Positions 14,072 through 20,387 of a DNA stretch of 34,714 bases are shown one piece after another. The stretch comes from a virus. Location of the stretch: IMG/VR virus record IMGVR_UViG_3300030012_000647, positions 1 to 34,714 of that record, one strand, 5' to 3'. The position numbers and the translations under genes were made by a program. Positions within the stretch are counted from its first letter, which is position 1, and every line of letters starts with the position of its first letter. The notes under the pieces are model-generated. The model was not told the origin of the DNA. It searched no databases and saw only the letters and a list, made by a program, of their open reading frames with translations.

Positions 14072-15747
14072 CCTTTGAGGAGAACGGAATATTTGTAACA
14101 GGTACAGGGCAGGTTAAAACTACTTGCCCAAAGTGTTCACATACTAGAAGAAATAAGTCAGATAGATGTTTGTCAGTTAATATTGATGAGGGTGTTTGGC
14201 ACTGTCATCATTGCGGTTGGAAAGGAACATTAAAAGAAAAAGTTAAGGACTTAACTATTCCAGTAGAAAAACCAAATCCACCAAAAACAGAATTACCTGA
14301 AGAAGTTTACAAATGGTTTGAGGATAGATGTATAACAAGAGCAGTTGTTGATGCAGAGAAAATAGGATATGAAAATAGATGGATACATTTTCCCTTTTAT
14401 AAAGACAATGAAGTAGTTAATATAAAATCAAGAACCGCTGATAAAAAGTTTAAACAATCAAAGAATGCAGAAAAATGTTTTTATAGATTTGATTCAATGA
14501 AAGGAATGGAGACTATAATAATAACAGAAGGCGAGATGGATGCTTTATCACTTGTACAGGCTGGGTTTATGAATGTTGTTTCTGTACCCGATGGAGCCCC
14601 CGCAAGTGGCTCAAATCCAACAGATAAAAAGTTTAGCTACCTTATATCAGCAGAAGAGCATTTTATGAATGCTAAGACTGTTATATTATGTACTGATTCA
14701 GATAGTGCAGGTAAATTTCTTAGAGATGAATTATCAAGAAGAATAGGTAGAGAGAAGTGTTTTAGAGTTACATATCCCGATGGATGTAAAGATATGAATG
14801 ATGTACTTGTTAAGCATGGAGAAGACGAAATACAAGATATAGTTTCTAATGCACATCCCTACCCTATTGATGGTGTAGTAATGGTTCAAGATATTGAAGA
14901 TGATGCTATTGATTTATTATTAAAGCCTCAACATAAGGGTTTATCTACTGGTTGGAGTGCAGTAGACCCACATTATTTAGTTAGTCCGTCAGAGGTCACA
15001 GTTGTTACAGGTGTGCCTAATATGGGTAAATCAGAATGGATGGATGCTTTGATGATTAATATGATTCAATCTTATGGTTGGCGGTTTGGTATATTTTCCG
15101 CTGAGAATTTTCCAGTAGAACATCACTTATTAAAGCTAGTTGGTAAATTTTCGGGTAAAGCATTTTGGGGGGAAGATAAACTAGATGAAGAAACTGCTAG
15201 AGGTTCGATGAAAATATTAAATGACCATATAAAATTTATTGGTACACAAGAGGACTCTGTAACTGTAGAATCTATAATGGAACAGGCAAAGGTTTTAAAT
15301 TATAGATTTGGTTTAAATGGACTTGTTATTGACCCTTGGAATACTATTGAGCATAAGTATGGAGATGGGGAAAATGAGACTTTATATATTTCAAGAGTGT
15401 TATCACAGCTTAGTTCGTTTTCTAAAGTAAATGAGTTGCATATATGGTTGGTAGCACATCCAAGAAAAATGGAGAATGGTGTTGATAGAAAGCCTGTTGT
15501 GCCTACTCCATATGATATTAGTGGTTCAGCTAACTGGTTTAATAAGTGTGATAATGCTATAACTGTACATAGGCATAAATCAGAAGAAGATGATTATGCA
15601 GGTATACATGTTCATAAGATTAGATTTCAATATAAGAATGGAAAGCCTAATCAAGGACAACCTGCAAAACTAAAATATAATTTGACTAACGGAAGATATT
15701 ATGAGTATTTTGAGCAAGAGCAGTTTAAGGAAAATCTTTTTGGATAA
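14068..15747 (+). CDS. Primase-helicase, T7 gp4-like
   Basis: 559 residues. The N-terminal zinc ribbon CPKC (20-23)...CHHCG (46-50) reads template, a TOPRIM domain with IITEGEMDAL (Glu154, Glu156) and CTDSDSAG (Asp210, Asp212) makes RNA primers, and a C-terminal DnaB-type helicase follows. The helicase has Walker A GVPNMGKS (315-322), Walker B LVIDPW (419-424) and the later LVAHPRKM motif. It would unwind DNA and prime lagging strands as a hexameric ring. Repeat copy 6 is read in frame as KVKDLT at 58-63, exactly between the zinc ribbon and the TOPRIM domain. It is coupled to the upstream replication protein. Confidence 0.95.
   Translation: MTFEENGIFVTGTGQVKTTCPKCSHTRRNKSDRCLSVNIDEGVWHCHHCGWKGTLKEKVKDLTIPVEKPNPPKTELPEEVYKWFEDRCITRAVVDAEKIGYENRWIHFPFYKDNEVVNIKSRTADKKFKQSKNAEKCFYRFDSMKGMETIIITEGEMDALSLVQAGFMNVVSVPDGAPASGSNPTDKKFSYLISAEEHFMNAKTVILCTDSDSAGKFLRDELSRRIGREKCFRVTYPDGCKDMNDVLVKHGEDEIQDIVSNAHPYPIDGVVMVQDIEDDAIDLLLKPQHKGLSTGWSAVDPHYLVSPSEVTVVTGVPNMGKSEWMDALMINMIQSYGWRFGIFSAENFPVEHHLLKLVGKFSGKAFWGEDKLDEETARGSMKILNDHIKFIGTQEDSVTVESIMEQAKVLNYRFGLNGLVIDPWNTIEHKYGDGENETLYISRVLSQLSSFSKVNELHIWLVAHPRKMENGVDRKPVVPTPYDISGSANWFNKCDNAITVHRHKSEEDDYAGIHVHKIRFQYKNGKPNQGQPAKLKYNLTNGRYYEYFEQEQFKENLFG
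14242..14255 (+). repeat. Dispersed near-palindrome, copy 6 (inside primase gene)
   Basis: GTTAAGGACTTAAC, read as V-K-D-L-T in the linker between two domains of the primase-helicase. Shares flanks AAAAA and TATT with copy 7. Confidence 0.85.
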
Positions 15748-15928
15748 GACTTCTGCTATAACAAATAAAAAATATAGAAACAGAAATAAAGCTAGACATG
15801 CGAGACATATGAGGACAAGGTTACAGGATGAGTTTGATAATATTTGGATTCTATATGAAAATAAAAAAGCCACATACAGTGAATGGGAGAAGGCATTGGA
15901 TAAGTGGATTTATTCGGAGTTAATATGA
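15701..15928 (+). CDS. 75-residue basic protein overlapping the helicase end
   Basis: Starts at an ATG ten bases after GGAAG, inside the last 47 bases of the primase-helicase gene in another frame. The product is basic and helical (KKYRNRNKARHARHMRTRLQ), then an acidic-aromatic end (YSEWEKALDKWIYSELI). Its stop overlaps the start of the phosphoesterase (ATGA). The overlap at both ends suggests a genuine coupled gene rather than chance. A DNA- or RNA-binding accessory is plausible; no family recognised. Confidence 0.65.
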   Translation: MSILSKSSLRKIFLDKTSAITNKKYRNRNKARHARHMRTRLQDEFDNIWILYENKKATYSEWEKALDKWIYSELI

Positions 15929-16689
15929 AAGTAAAAAGATATATTGTAACACCTGACAAACATTTTCCTATGGCTGATATGAAAGCTATAAGTGTTGTTT
16001 GTCAAGCTATAGAGATTATAAAACCTGATGGTTATATTGACTTAGGCGACACAGGCGAGTGGCACTCAGTAAGTCATTGGCAATGGAAGAAAAAGAAAAG
16101 ACCACCGCTAGAGTATCAAATACCATTTGTCGATGAAGAGATAGCTCAAGTAAATAAAGGCATGGATATAATAGATGAATCACTAGACAAGGCTAATGTT
16201 AAGATAAGGCATTTTGTAGAAGGTAATCATGAAGATTGGCTTAATAGATTTGTAGAAGAAAATCCTTACCTAGCTAGTGATTATAAAGTACCTAATGCAT
16301 TAAAGCTAAAAGAGCGTGGTTACAAATATCACAGGTTAGGAAAGATGTTAAAAATTGGTAAACTTAATTTTTATCATGGGCATCATTATGCAGGTGTACA
16401 ACATACTAGAAATCATTTAATTAGAATGGGTGGTAATGTTATGTATGGTCATCATCACGATATACAGCAGTCAAGCGTGACTCATATTGATGGTGTTAAG
16501 TCTGCATGGTCTATTGGGTGTTTAAAAGACATGAGTGCAGAGGCTAATGAGTGGCTTGGCAACAGGTCACATAATTGGCAACATGCTTTTGCCATAGTAG
16601 ATTTTTATCATAGTGGATTTTTTACTGTACATTTAGTTCAGATTGTAGATGGTAAAACTTCACTATGGGGAGAGTTAATTAAAGGTTGA
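15925..16689 (+). CDS. Calcineurin-like metallophosphoesterase
   Basis: 254 residues. The ATG at 15925 is chosen over a GTG at 15904 because GGAG stands five bases before it and it forms an ATGA overlap with the previous gene. The family motifs are complete: Asp11-x-His13 (TPDKHF), Gly-Asp42 (LGDTGEW), Gly-Asn101-His102-Glu103 (EGNHED), His151-Gly-His153, and YGHHHD at 174-179. These bind two metal ions for phosphoester hydrolysis. Phage relatives include nucleases (SbcD/Mre11-like) and nucleotide phosphatases; the substrate here is not shown. Placement among replication genes favours a DNA or nucleotide substrate. Confidence 0.88.
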   Translation: MKVKRYIVTPDKHFPMADMKAISVVCQAIEIIKPDGYIDLGDTGEWHSVSHWQWKKKKRPPLEYQIPFVDEEIAQVNKGMDIIDESLDKANVKIRHFVEGNHEDWLNRFVEENPYLASDYKVPNALKLKERGYKYHRLGKMLKIGKLNFYHGHHYAGVQHTRNHLIRMGGNVMYGHHHDIQQSSVTHIDGVKSAWSIGCLKDMSAEANEWLGNRSHNWQHAFAIVDFYHSGFFTVHLVQIVDGKTSLWGELIKG

Positions 16690-16720
16690 TTTATAATAAA
16701 GAATAGGAGTAACTTTATAT

Positions 16721-16858
16721 ATGAAAAGAGAGACAATAAGAGTCGAGTTCCCTGAAGATTACAGTAGTGAAGACATCACTTTTGTAAGAAACAAACTATT
16801 TAAATTATTAGAGAGGCATGCCTGTACTCTAAGAAAGATTTCAGAACATGAAGAGTGA
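16721..16858 (+). CDS. 45-residue charged small protein
   Basis: Begins MKRETIRVEFPEDYSSEDIT, ATG eleven bases after TAGGAG. The short acidic N-terminal strand is followed by one amphipathic helix (NKLFKLLERHACTLRKISEH) with a single Cys. It overlaps the next gene by 11 bases. The ribosome site and the packing of both ends support a real gene. No family recognised; the beta-strand plus helix form resembles half of a small dimeric DNA-binding fold. Confidence 0.6.
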   Translation: MKRETIRVEFPEDYSSEDITFVRNKLFKLLERHACTLRKISEHEE

Positions 16859-17111
16859 TGCTATTTATTACGCTACTATAGGCTGGGATGGTATAGATGA
16901 GTACACTCAAGGAGACAGAACGATTACTAGAATGAACATTACTGATTTGATTGAGGGTGTACAAGACTATCTTCATACTTTTGAATCAAGGCATCCCTAT
17001 TTAGAATGTGCTAGTGTAGAGTATAGGGATGGTAGAAAGACTGTTGAATATAAAGATTTGACAGAAACAATAAAACACACAATAAAGGAGAATAAAAAGA
17101 ATGGAAAATAA
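16848..17111 (+). CDS. 87-residue hypothetical protein
   Basis: Starts within the end of the 45-residue gene without a clear ribosome site, so it is probably coupled. Features: YYATIGWDGIDEYTQGDRTI, then a helix with DLIEGVQDYLHTF, then ASVEYRDGRKTVEYKDLTE and a Lys-rich end. It looks like a small alpha/beta domain. It overlaps the SSB-like gene by 11 bases, and the ribosome site of that gene (AAAGGAG) lies inside its last codons. No family recognised. Confidence 0.65.
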   Translation: MKSDAIYYATIGWDGIDEYTQGDRTITRMNITDLIEGVQDYLHTFESRHPYLECASVEYRDGRKTVEYKDLTETIKHTIKENKKNGK

Positions 17112-17613
17112 TACATTCAAATTAAACCCAACTGATGCTAATGTTGTAGAGCTTATGTATAACGAGCCTAAAACAGGTACTAATAATTATGGAGATTGGT
17201 ACTTGTATGGTGTAAGAAAAGATGGTGTAGAGACTAGTTTTTTTGCAACAGATGCACTACATAAAAAGTTATCAGTTTATAATCAAGGTGCAAAGTTAAG
17301 CATACAAAAAGAGGAGTATGCTCCTGGTAAATCTGCTTGGACAGTACAACCTTTAGAAGGTACAACTACATCTGCCCCTACCACTACCACAAGAACAATA
17401 GATGATAGGACTCACGACATACATAAACAGGTATGCTTAAAATTAGCAGTTGAGTTATTTGGTACTAAAAAGGGCGATATACTTTCGGGAAAAGATGTAT
17501 CAATTATTGAAGCAAATACTTTGGCATTATTGGACATATTAGAATATAGTCAAAAAGTTAAGGACTTAACTATTTCTAATGACCCTGTGATAAATGACGA
17601 TATGCCATTTTAA
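17101..17613 (+). CDS. Single-stranded DNA-binding protein (SSB-like)
   Basis: 170 residues. The first ~90 residues look like an OB fold (NYGDWYLYGVRKDGVETSFF, then GAKLSIQKEEYAPGKSAW), followed by a Thr-rich linker (TTTSAPTTTTRTIDD) and a C-terminal part that ends in the acidic-hydrophobic tip NDDMPF. That tip is the hallmark used by SSB proteins to bind partner enzymes. It would protect and organise single strands during replication beside the primase-helicase. Unusually, a helical segment lies between the linker and the tip, and repeat copy 7 is read there in frame as KVKDLT. Confidence 0.72.
   Translation: MENNTFKLNPTDANVVELMYNEPKTGTNNYGDWYLYGVRKDGVETSFFATDALHKKLSVYNQGAKLSIQKEEYAPGKSAWTVQPLEGTTTSAPTTTTRTIDDRTHDIHKQVCLKLAVELFGTKKGDILSGKDVSIIEANTLALLDILEYSQKVKDLTISNDPVINDDMPF
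17557..17570 (+). repeat. Dispersed near-palindrome, copy 7 (inside SSB-like gene)
   Basis: GTTAAGGACTTAAC, read as V-K-D-L-T, in frame, 14 codons before the C-terminal tip. Its reading frame and flanks match copy 6. Confidence 0.85.
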
Positions 17614-17623
17614 TTAACCCTCT

Positions 17624-17986
17624 GTGAAAAAATCATTATCAAAGAAATTAGACCAAGCATGGGCAGACAAGGTAAAAGAATATGGAATGTGTGAATACTG
17701 CCACAAGACCAAACCTCTCAATGCTCATCATTTTTACTCAAGGTCTATACGTTCAGTTAGGTGGGATATTGATAATGGTTTTTGTTTGTGCGTTGGATGT
17801 CATGTGTTCTCCTCCAAGTTCTCTGCTCATAAAACTCCTGCCGAGTTTGTCGAATGGGCAATAGAAAAGCGTGGCATCCAATGGTACGAGACATTAAAAG
17901 AAAGGAAAAACCAAGTGGTTAAATATACTGATAAAGATTATGAGGAGATTATCACTATATTAAGACAAATAGAATTTAATTTTTAG
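17624..17986 (+). CDS. HNH-type endonuclease
   Basis: 120 residues from a GTG start at 17624; the first in-frame ATG (17684) would remove the N-terminal helix. The HNH core is visible: CEYC (23-26), LNAHHFYSRS with the catalytic His pair at 35-36, then NGFCLCVGCH (Asn51, CVGC 56-59, His60). The four Cys form the structural zinc site. Free-standing HNH proteins in phages cut DNA for homing, packaging or recombination (for example NinG/Rap-type). Its place between the SSB-like gene and small early genes favours recombination, but homing cannot be excluded. The ribosome site is poor. Confidence 0.8.
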   Translation: MKKSLSKKLDQAWADKVKEYGMCEYCHKTKPLNAHHFYSRSIRSVRWDIDNGFCLCVGCHVFSSKFSAHKTPAEFVEWAIEKRGIQWYETLKERKNQVVKYTDKDYEEIITILRQIEFNF

Positions 17987-17995
17987 GAGAATTAA

Positions 17996-18220
17996 ATGAA
18001 TTTAAATAAAATAAAAAGCATGGTTTATAGCATATATAATAATACAGAAGTAGAGATAGATGACTTATCTCATTTAGGTTTAAAGAAAAATATACAAGCT
18101 ATTAGTGATAAAGTAGAACATATACTACAAGGATTAGAAGATTTAAACTCTTGCTCAATTTGCAATTATGAAATTTGTGACACATGTGTAGATGGTATGG
18201 AGCAACAATATGGAGAGTAA
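17996..18220 (+). CDS. 74-residue protein with two CxxC pairs
   Basis: Strong ribosome site (TTAGGAG). A helical N-terminal part (NKIKSMVYSIYNNTEVEIDD, then KVEHILQGLEDL) is followed by SCSICNYEICDTCVDGMEQQ, where C-x2-C and C-x2-C lie only five residues apart. This is tighter than a normal zinc ribbon and resembles a rubredoxin-like knuckle pair or a small metal-binding tail. No family recognised. Confidence 0.68.
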   Translation: MNLNKIKSMVYSIYNNTEVEIDDLSHLGLKKNIQAISDKVEHILQGLEDLNSCSICNYEICDTCVDGMEQQYGE

Positions 18221-18223
18221 TAT

Positions 18224-18325
18224 TTGCCCCCTAAGTTTTTTTTTGATAAGATTAACCAGTGGTTGTTAGAAAGACAAATAAATAATGTGGTTGGCTCTAC
18301 GTTATGGGGCAAAAATTTTAACTAA
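18224..18325 (+). CDS. Possible 33-residue protein from a TTG start
   Basis: A short frame MPPKFFFDKINQWLLERQIN, then NVVGSTLWGKNFN, from a TTG seven bases after GGAGAG. It fills the gap between two well-supported genes, and the gene at 18745 uses the same kind of TTG start before a proline codon. The amphipathic helix composition looks protein-like, but the frame is short. Confidence 0.35.
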   Translation: MPPKFFFDKINQWLLERQINNVVGSTLWGKNFN

Positions 18326-18339
18326 AACAGGAGAATAAC

Positions 18340-18456
18340 ATGATAGAAATAATGTTAATGTTTGTATTAGTTCTTGTAGTGTATAATAGTACACTATGGG
18401 AAGATGGTACTTGGGATACTACTAAGTCTAAATGGGTATATTGGAGAGATAAATGA
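18340..18456 (+). CDS. 38-residue single-span membrane protein
   Basis: ATG after AGGAGAATAAC. MIEIMLMFVLVLVVYNSTLW forms one membrane span, followed by a Trp- and Lys-containing tail (EDGTWDTTKSKWVYWRDK). The stop overlaps the next start (ATGA). It is the third tiny membrane protein of the early unit. Superinfection exclusion or host membrane alteration is possible, without direct evidence. Confidence 0.6.
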   Translation: MIEIMLMFVLVLVVYNSTLWEDGTWDTTKSKWVYWRDK

Positions 18457-18773
18457 ATGTACCTGATTTTATGAGATGGGCAGAATCTATGCAAGAAGAA
18501 GAGAACAGACTCATGCTTGTAAAAGGAGAGGAGTATACAGTCTCTAATGAAGATAAGTTTAAAAACTTTAAGAGCATTGGGGAAAGAATGGAATTAGGGG
18601 CAGAGCATGTTGCTTTGATTTATTTATTAAAGCATATGGACTCTATTAGGAATTATGTTCTTAATGGTAAAGAAGCCTCAGAAGAACCTATAATCGGCAG
18701 GATACAGGATGCACGAAACTATTTATTATTACTGGGTGGAATAATTGCCGAAAGAAAAACAAAGAAAACTTGA
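18453..18773 (+). CDS. DUF1599/Nmad1-like (MazG-type helical) protein
   Basis: 106 residues, coupled to the upstream gene by ATGA. The pattern KGEEYTVSNEDKFKNFKSIG, then a KH-MDSI segment, then EEPIIGRIQDARNYLLLLGG matches the all-helical family labelled nucleotide modification associated domain 1 (DUF1599), often compared with MazG/dUTPase-type NTP pyrophosphohydrolases. In phages such proteins clean or adjust nucleotide pools or accompany base modification. No other base-modification enzyme is evident here, so a general role on nucleotides is more likely. Assignment from memory of the family pattern. Confidence 0.65.
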   Translation: MNVPDFMRWAESMQEEENRLMLVKGEEYTVSNEDKFKNFKSIGERMELGAEHVALIYLLKHMDSIRNYVLNGKEASEEPIIGRIQDARNYLLLLGGIIAERKTKKT

Positions 18774-18993
18774 TTCTATACAATGGGTTATTGATGCACT
18801 TGATAGCCCTATAATAGAAAAAAGGTCAAGAGAGAACCATAAAACAGATGAAATCAGAGCAGATGAGTCATTATTTTGGTGTCCTAAATGCAGAAGAAAA
18901 TGGAATATATTTGAGGGCGAAATGTGGAGTAGTCCTGATATGAAACTATGGGATGAGAAAGTATGCCTAGATTGCGATTCCCCTGCAAAATAA
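18745..18993 (+). CDS. 82-residue zinc-ribbon protein, TTG start
   Basis: Starts at TTG with GGTGGA seven bases upstream, overlapping the previous gene by 29 bases. A charged helical N-terminus leads to WCPKCRRKWNIFEGE and KVCLDCDSPAK, two Cys pairs of a zinc ribbon separated by about 27 residues. Its end overlaps the start of the NinB-like gene by 31 bases. It is likely a nucleic-acid- or partner-binding accessory; the exact role is unknown. Confidence 0.65.
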   Translation: MPKEKQRKLDSIQWVIDALDSPIIEKRSRENHKTDEIRADESLFWCPKCRRKWNIFEGEMWSSPDMKLWDEKVCLDCDSPAK

Positions 18994-19322
18994 AAGAGGG
19001 AAATTTAGTTCTCCTAGACAGGGCAGAGTTTGATAATGCTATCCTTAACCTTTCGGGTGAGTATTATCTTGAACTTCACGAAACTGGAGTTCGCTCTGCC
19101 CAGCAAAACAATTATTATTGGAAGATTATTGAAATCATAGCAGAAGATTTAGGTTATACTAATCAAGAAATGCATTCTGCTATTAAAGAACATTTTAATA
19201 TACAAAGCACTAAAACATTATCAACAAAAGAGTTTGCTACATTTATAGAACGTATTATAAGATGGTGTGCTGTAGACTTAAATATAGTTATACCTGACAC
19301 TAAAACTCTTCTTCAATCTTAA
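18963..19322 (+). CDS. NinB-like recombination protein
   Basis: 119 residues. RSAQQNNYYWKIIEIIAEDL, then EMHSAIKEHFNIQSTKTLST and EFATFIERIIRWCAVDLNIV IPDT have the order of conserved elements in NinB/Orf-type phage proteins (R-S-x-x-Q-N, Y-W, a His-containing helix, S-T-x-x-L-s-t-x-E-F, and a final helix). NinB of lambda (Orf) helps load recombinase onto single-stranded DNA by competing with SSB. That fits its place in a unit with an SSB-like protein and two nucleases. It is the last plus-strand gene and overlaps the convergent tail gene by 23 bases. Confidence 0.6.
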   Translation: MPRLRFPCKIKEGNLVLLDRAEFDNAILNLSGEYYLELHETGVRSAQQNNYYWKIIEIIAEDLGYTNQEMHSAIKEHFNIQSTKTLSTKEFATFIERIIRWCAVDLNIVIPDTKTLLQS

Positions 19323-20370
19323 GAGCCACATCAAAAACATCAGGTGCTACTTGAGTCATATTCAAACTATCTTGAGCAAACCTTGCAAATAAATAATCAG
19401 AATAATCTGTACTATTTTTATCTTGAGTAAATATAAATGGTAAATGCCTACCATTTGTTTTATTCCATAAATCTTCTATAATTGCCTCATCAGATGGTTG
19501 AAATTGATTATAATTGTTAGGCATTATATCAGTTGAATTAAGAAAACTAAATTTCATGTCGTAAGCCATTCTACCACCATAAGAGCCAAAACTGTTAAAA
19601 TATGTATGAAATGGGCTTTTATTATCTTCTGCTATATTTCTTCTTCCAAACTGTCTTATATTAGAAAATCTTTGACCACCTATTGATTCCTGAACATTTA
19701 CACCATCAAATTCAATTTTTCTTTTTACTGATAAATCAGGACTTCTAGGCATATCATAAAACTGACCAAGTAATATACATCCTATCTTTAAATTGTTTGA
19801 TGTATCAAATGTTCCATTTGCATGTCCTACGCTTGTTTGCCCATTAATTCCTTCAAATTGTATTCCCCAATATCTATTTGTAGACTCAGCAAATGTAACA
19901 ATAGTATGTCCTGTTCCCCATGTAGATTCATCATCAGATGATGCTTTATTGTTAAATATCTCGTGTGTTCCAATGACACTTGTTAAAGCCATAGCTCCTT
20001 CTGTGTCATCAGCATTTACATGGTCTACTGTTTTTATCTCACTAAATGTTTCAGAAGCACTAATTCTTACTTTAGCATCTGCTTTGTGCATATTATGATT
20101 TAATATTGCTACAAAGTCTACTCTGAATCCTGAAGTTTTTAAATCAAACCATAAATTAACATGACCATCAGTATTGCCTGAAGTATTAAATGTTACTTGA
20201 TTTAAGGGTCGCATATCGTATAATTCTGCAATGTCTCCTGAAGATATTGGTATTTGTTCTCCACCAGTATTTGCTGTCTCAATACCATAATGACCACTAG
20301 TTCCTCTACTTGTTAAAAAATTTATATAATCTACATAAAATCTTGGTGTTCTTATATTTACATTTGCCAT
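19300..20370 (-). CDS. Tail tip/minor tail protein
   Basis: 356 residues, last gene of the minus-strand late unit. Beta-rich with VNLWFDLKTSGFRVDFVAIL, then an ADAKVRISASETFSEIKTVD stretch, and a C-terminal EDLWNKTNGRHLPFIFTQD region that resembles tail proteins carrying a galactose-binding-like fold and a distal-tail-type C-terminus. It begins eight bases after copy 8 of the repeat (AGTTAAGGACTTAAACAAATGG), whose AAGGA may act as its ribosome site. It follows the tape measure and the tail hub, the usual position of distal tail and receptor-side proteins. The exact role is unknown. Confidence 0.65.
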   Translation of the reverse strand: MANVNIRTPRFYVDYINFLTSRGTSGHYGIETANTGGEQIPISSGDIAELYDMRPLNQVTFNTSGNTDGHVNLWFDLKTSGFRVDFVAILNHNMHKADAKVRISASETFSEIKTVDHVNADDTEGAMALTSVIGTHEIFNNKASSDDESTWGTGHTIVTFAESTNRYWGIQFEGINGQTSVGHANGTFDTSNNLKIGCILLGQFYDMPRSPDLSVKRKIEFDGVNVQESIGGQRFSNIRQFGRRNIAEDNKSPFHTYFNSFGSYGGRMAYDMKFSFLNSTDIMPNNYNQFQPSDEAIIEDLWNKTNGRHLPFIFTQDKNSTDYSDYLFARFAQDSLNMTQVAPDVFDVALKIEEEF

Positions 20371-20373
20371 TTG

Positions 20374-20387
20374 TTTAAGTCCTTAAC
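20374..20387 (-). repeat. Dispersed near-palindrome, copy 8 (over a stop, before a start)
   Basis: Minus strand GTTAAGGACTTAAA. It supplies the TAA stop of the 746-residue tail gene, and its AAGGA lies about ten bases before the next ATG, so it can also act as that gene's ribosome site. Confidence 0.85.

Noticed and set aside
15904-15924. GTG start for the phosphoesterase
   Set aside because: The ATG at 15925 has GGAG at the right distance, forms an ATGA overlap, and puts the first metal motif at the usual distance from the N-terminus.
18210-18272. 20-residue ATG frame starting MESNICPLSFF
   Set aside because: Very short and in competition with the TTG frame at 18224, which extends to fill the gap better.
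19793-20098. Plus-strand frame of 101 residues inside the tail tip gene
   Set aside because: Shadow of the minus-strand tail gene: no ribosome site, Val/Ser/Ala-rich antisense-type composition, no neighbour in that direction.
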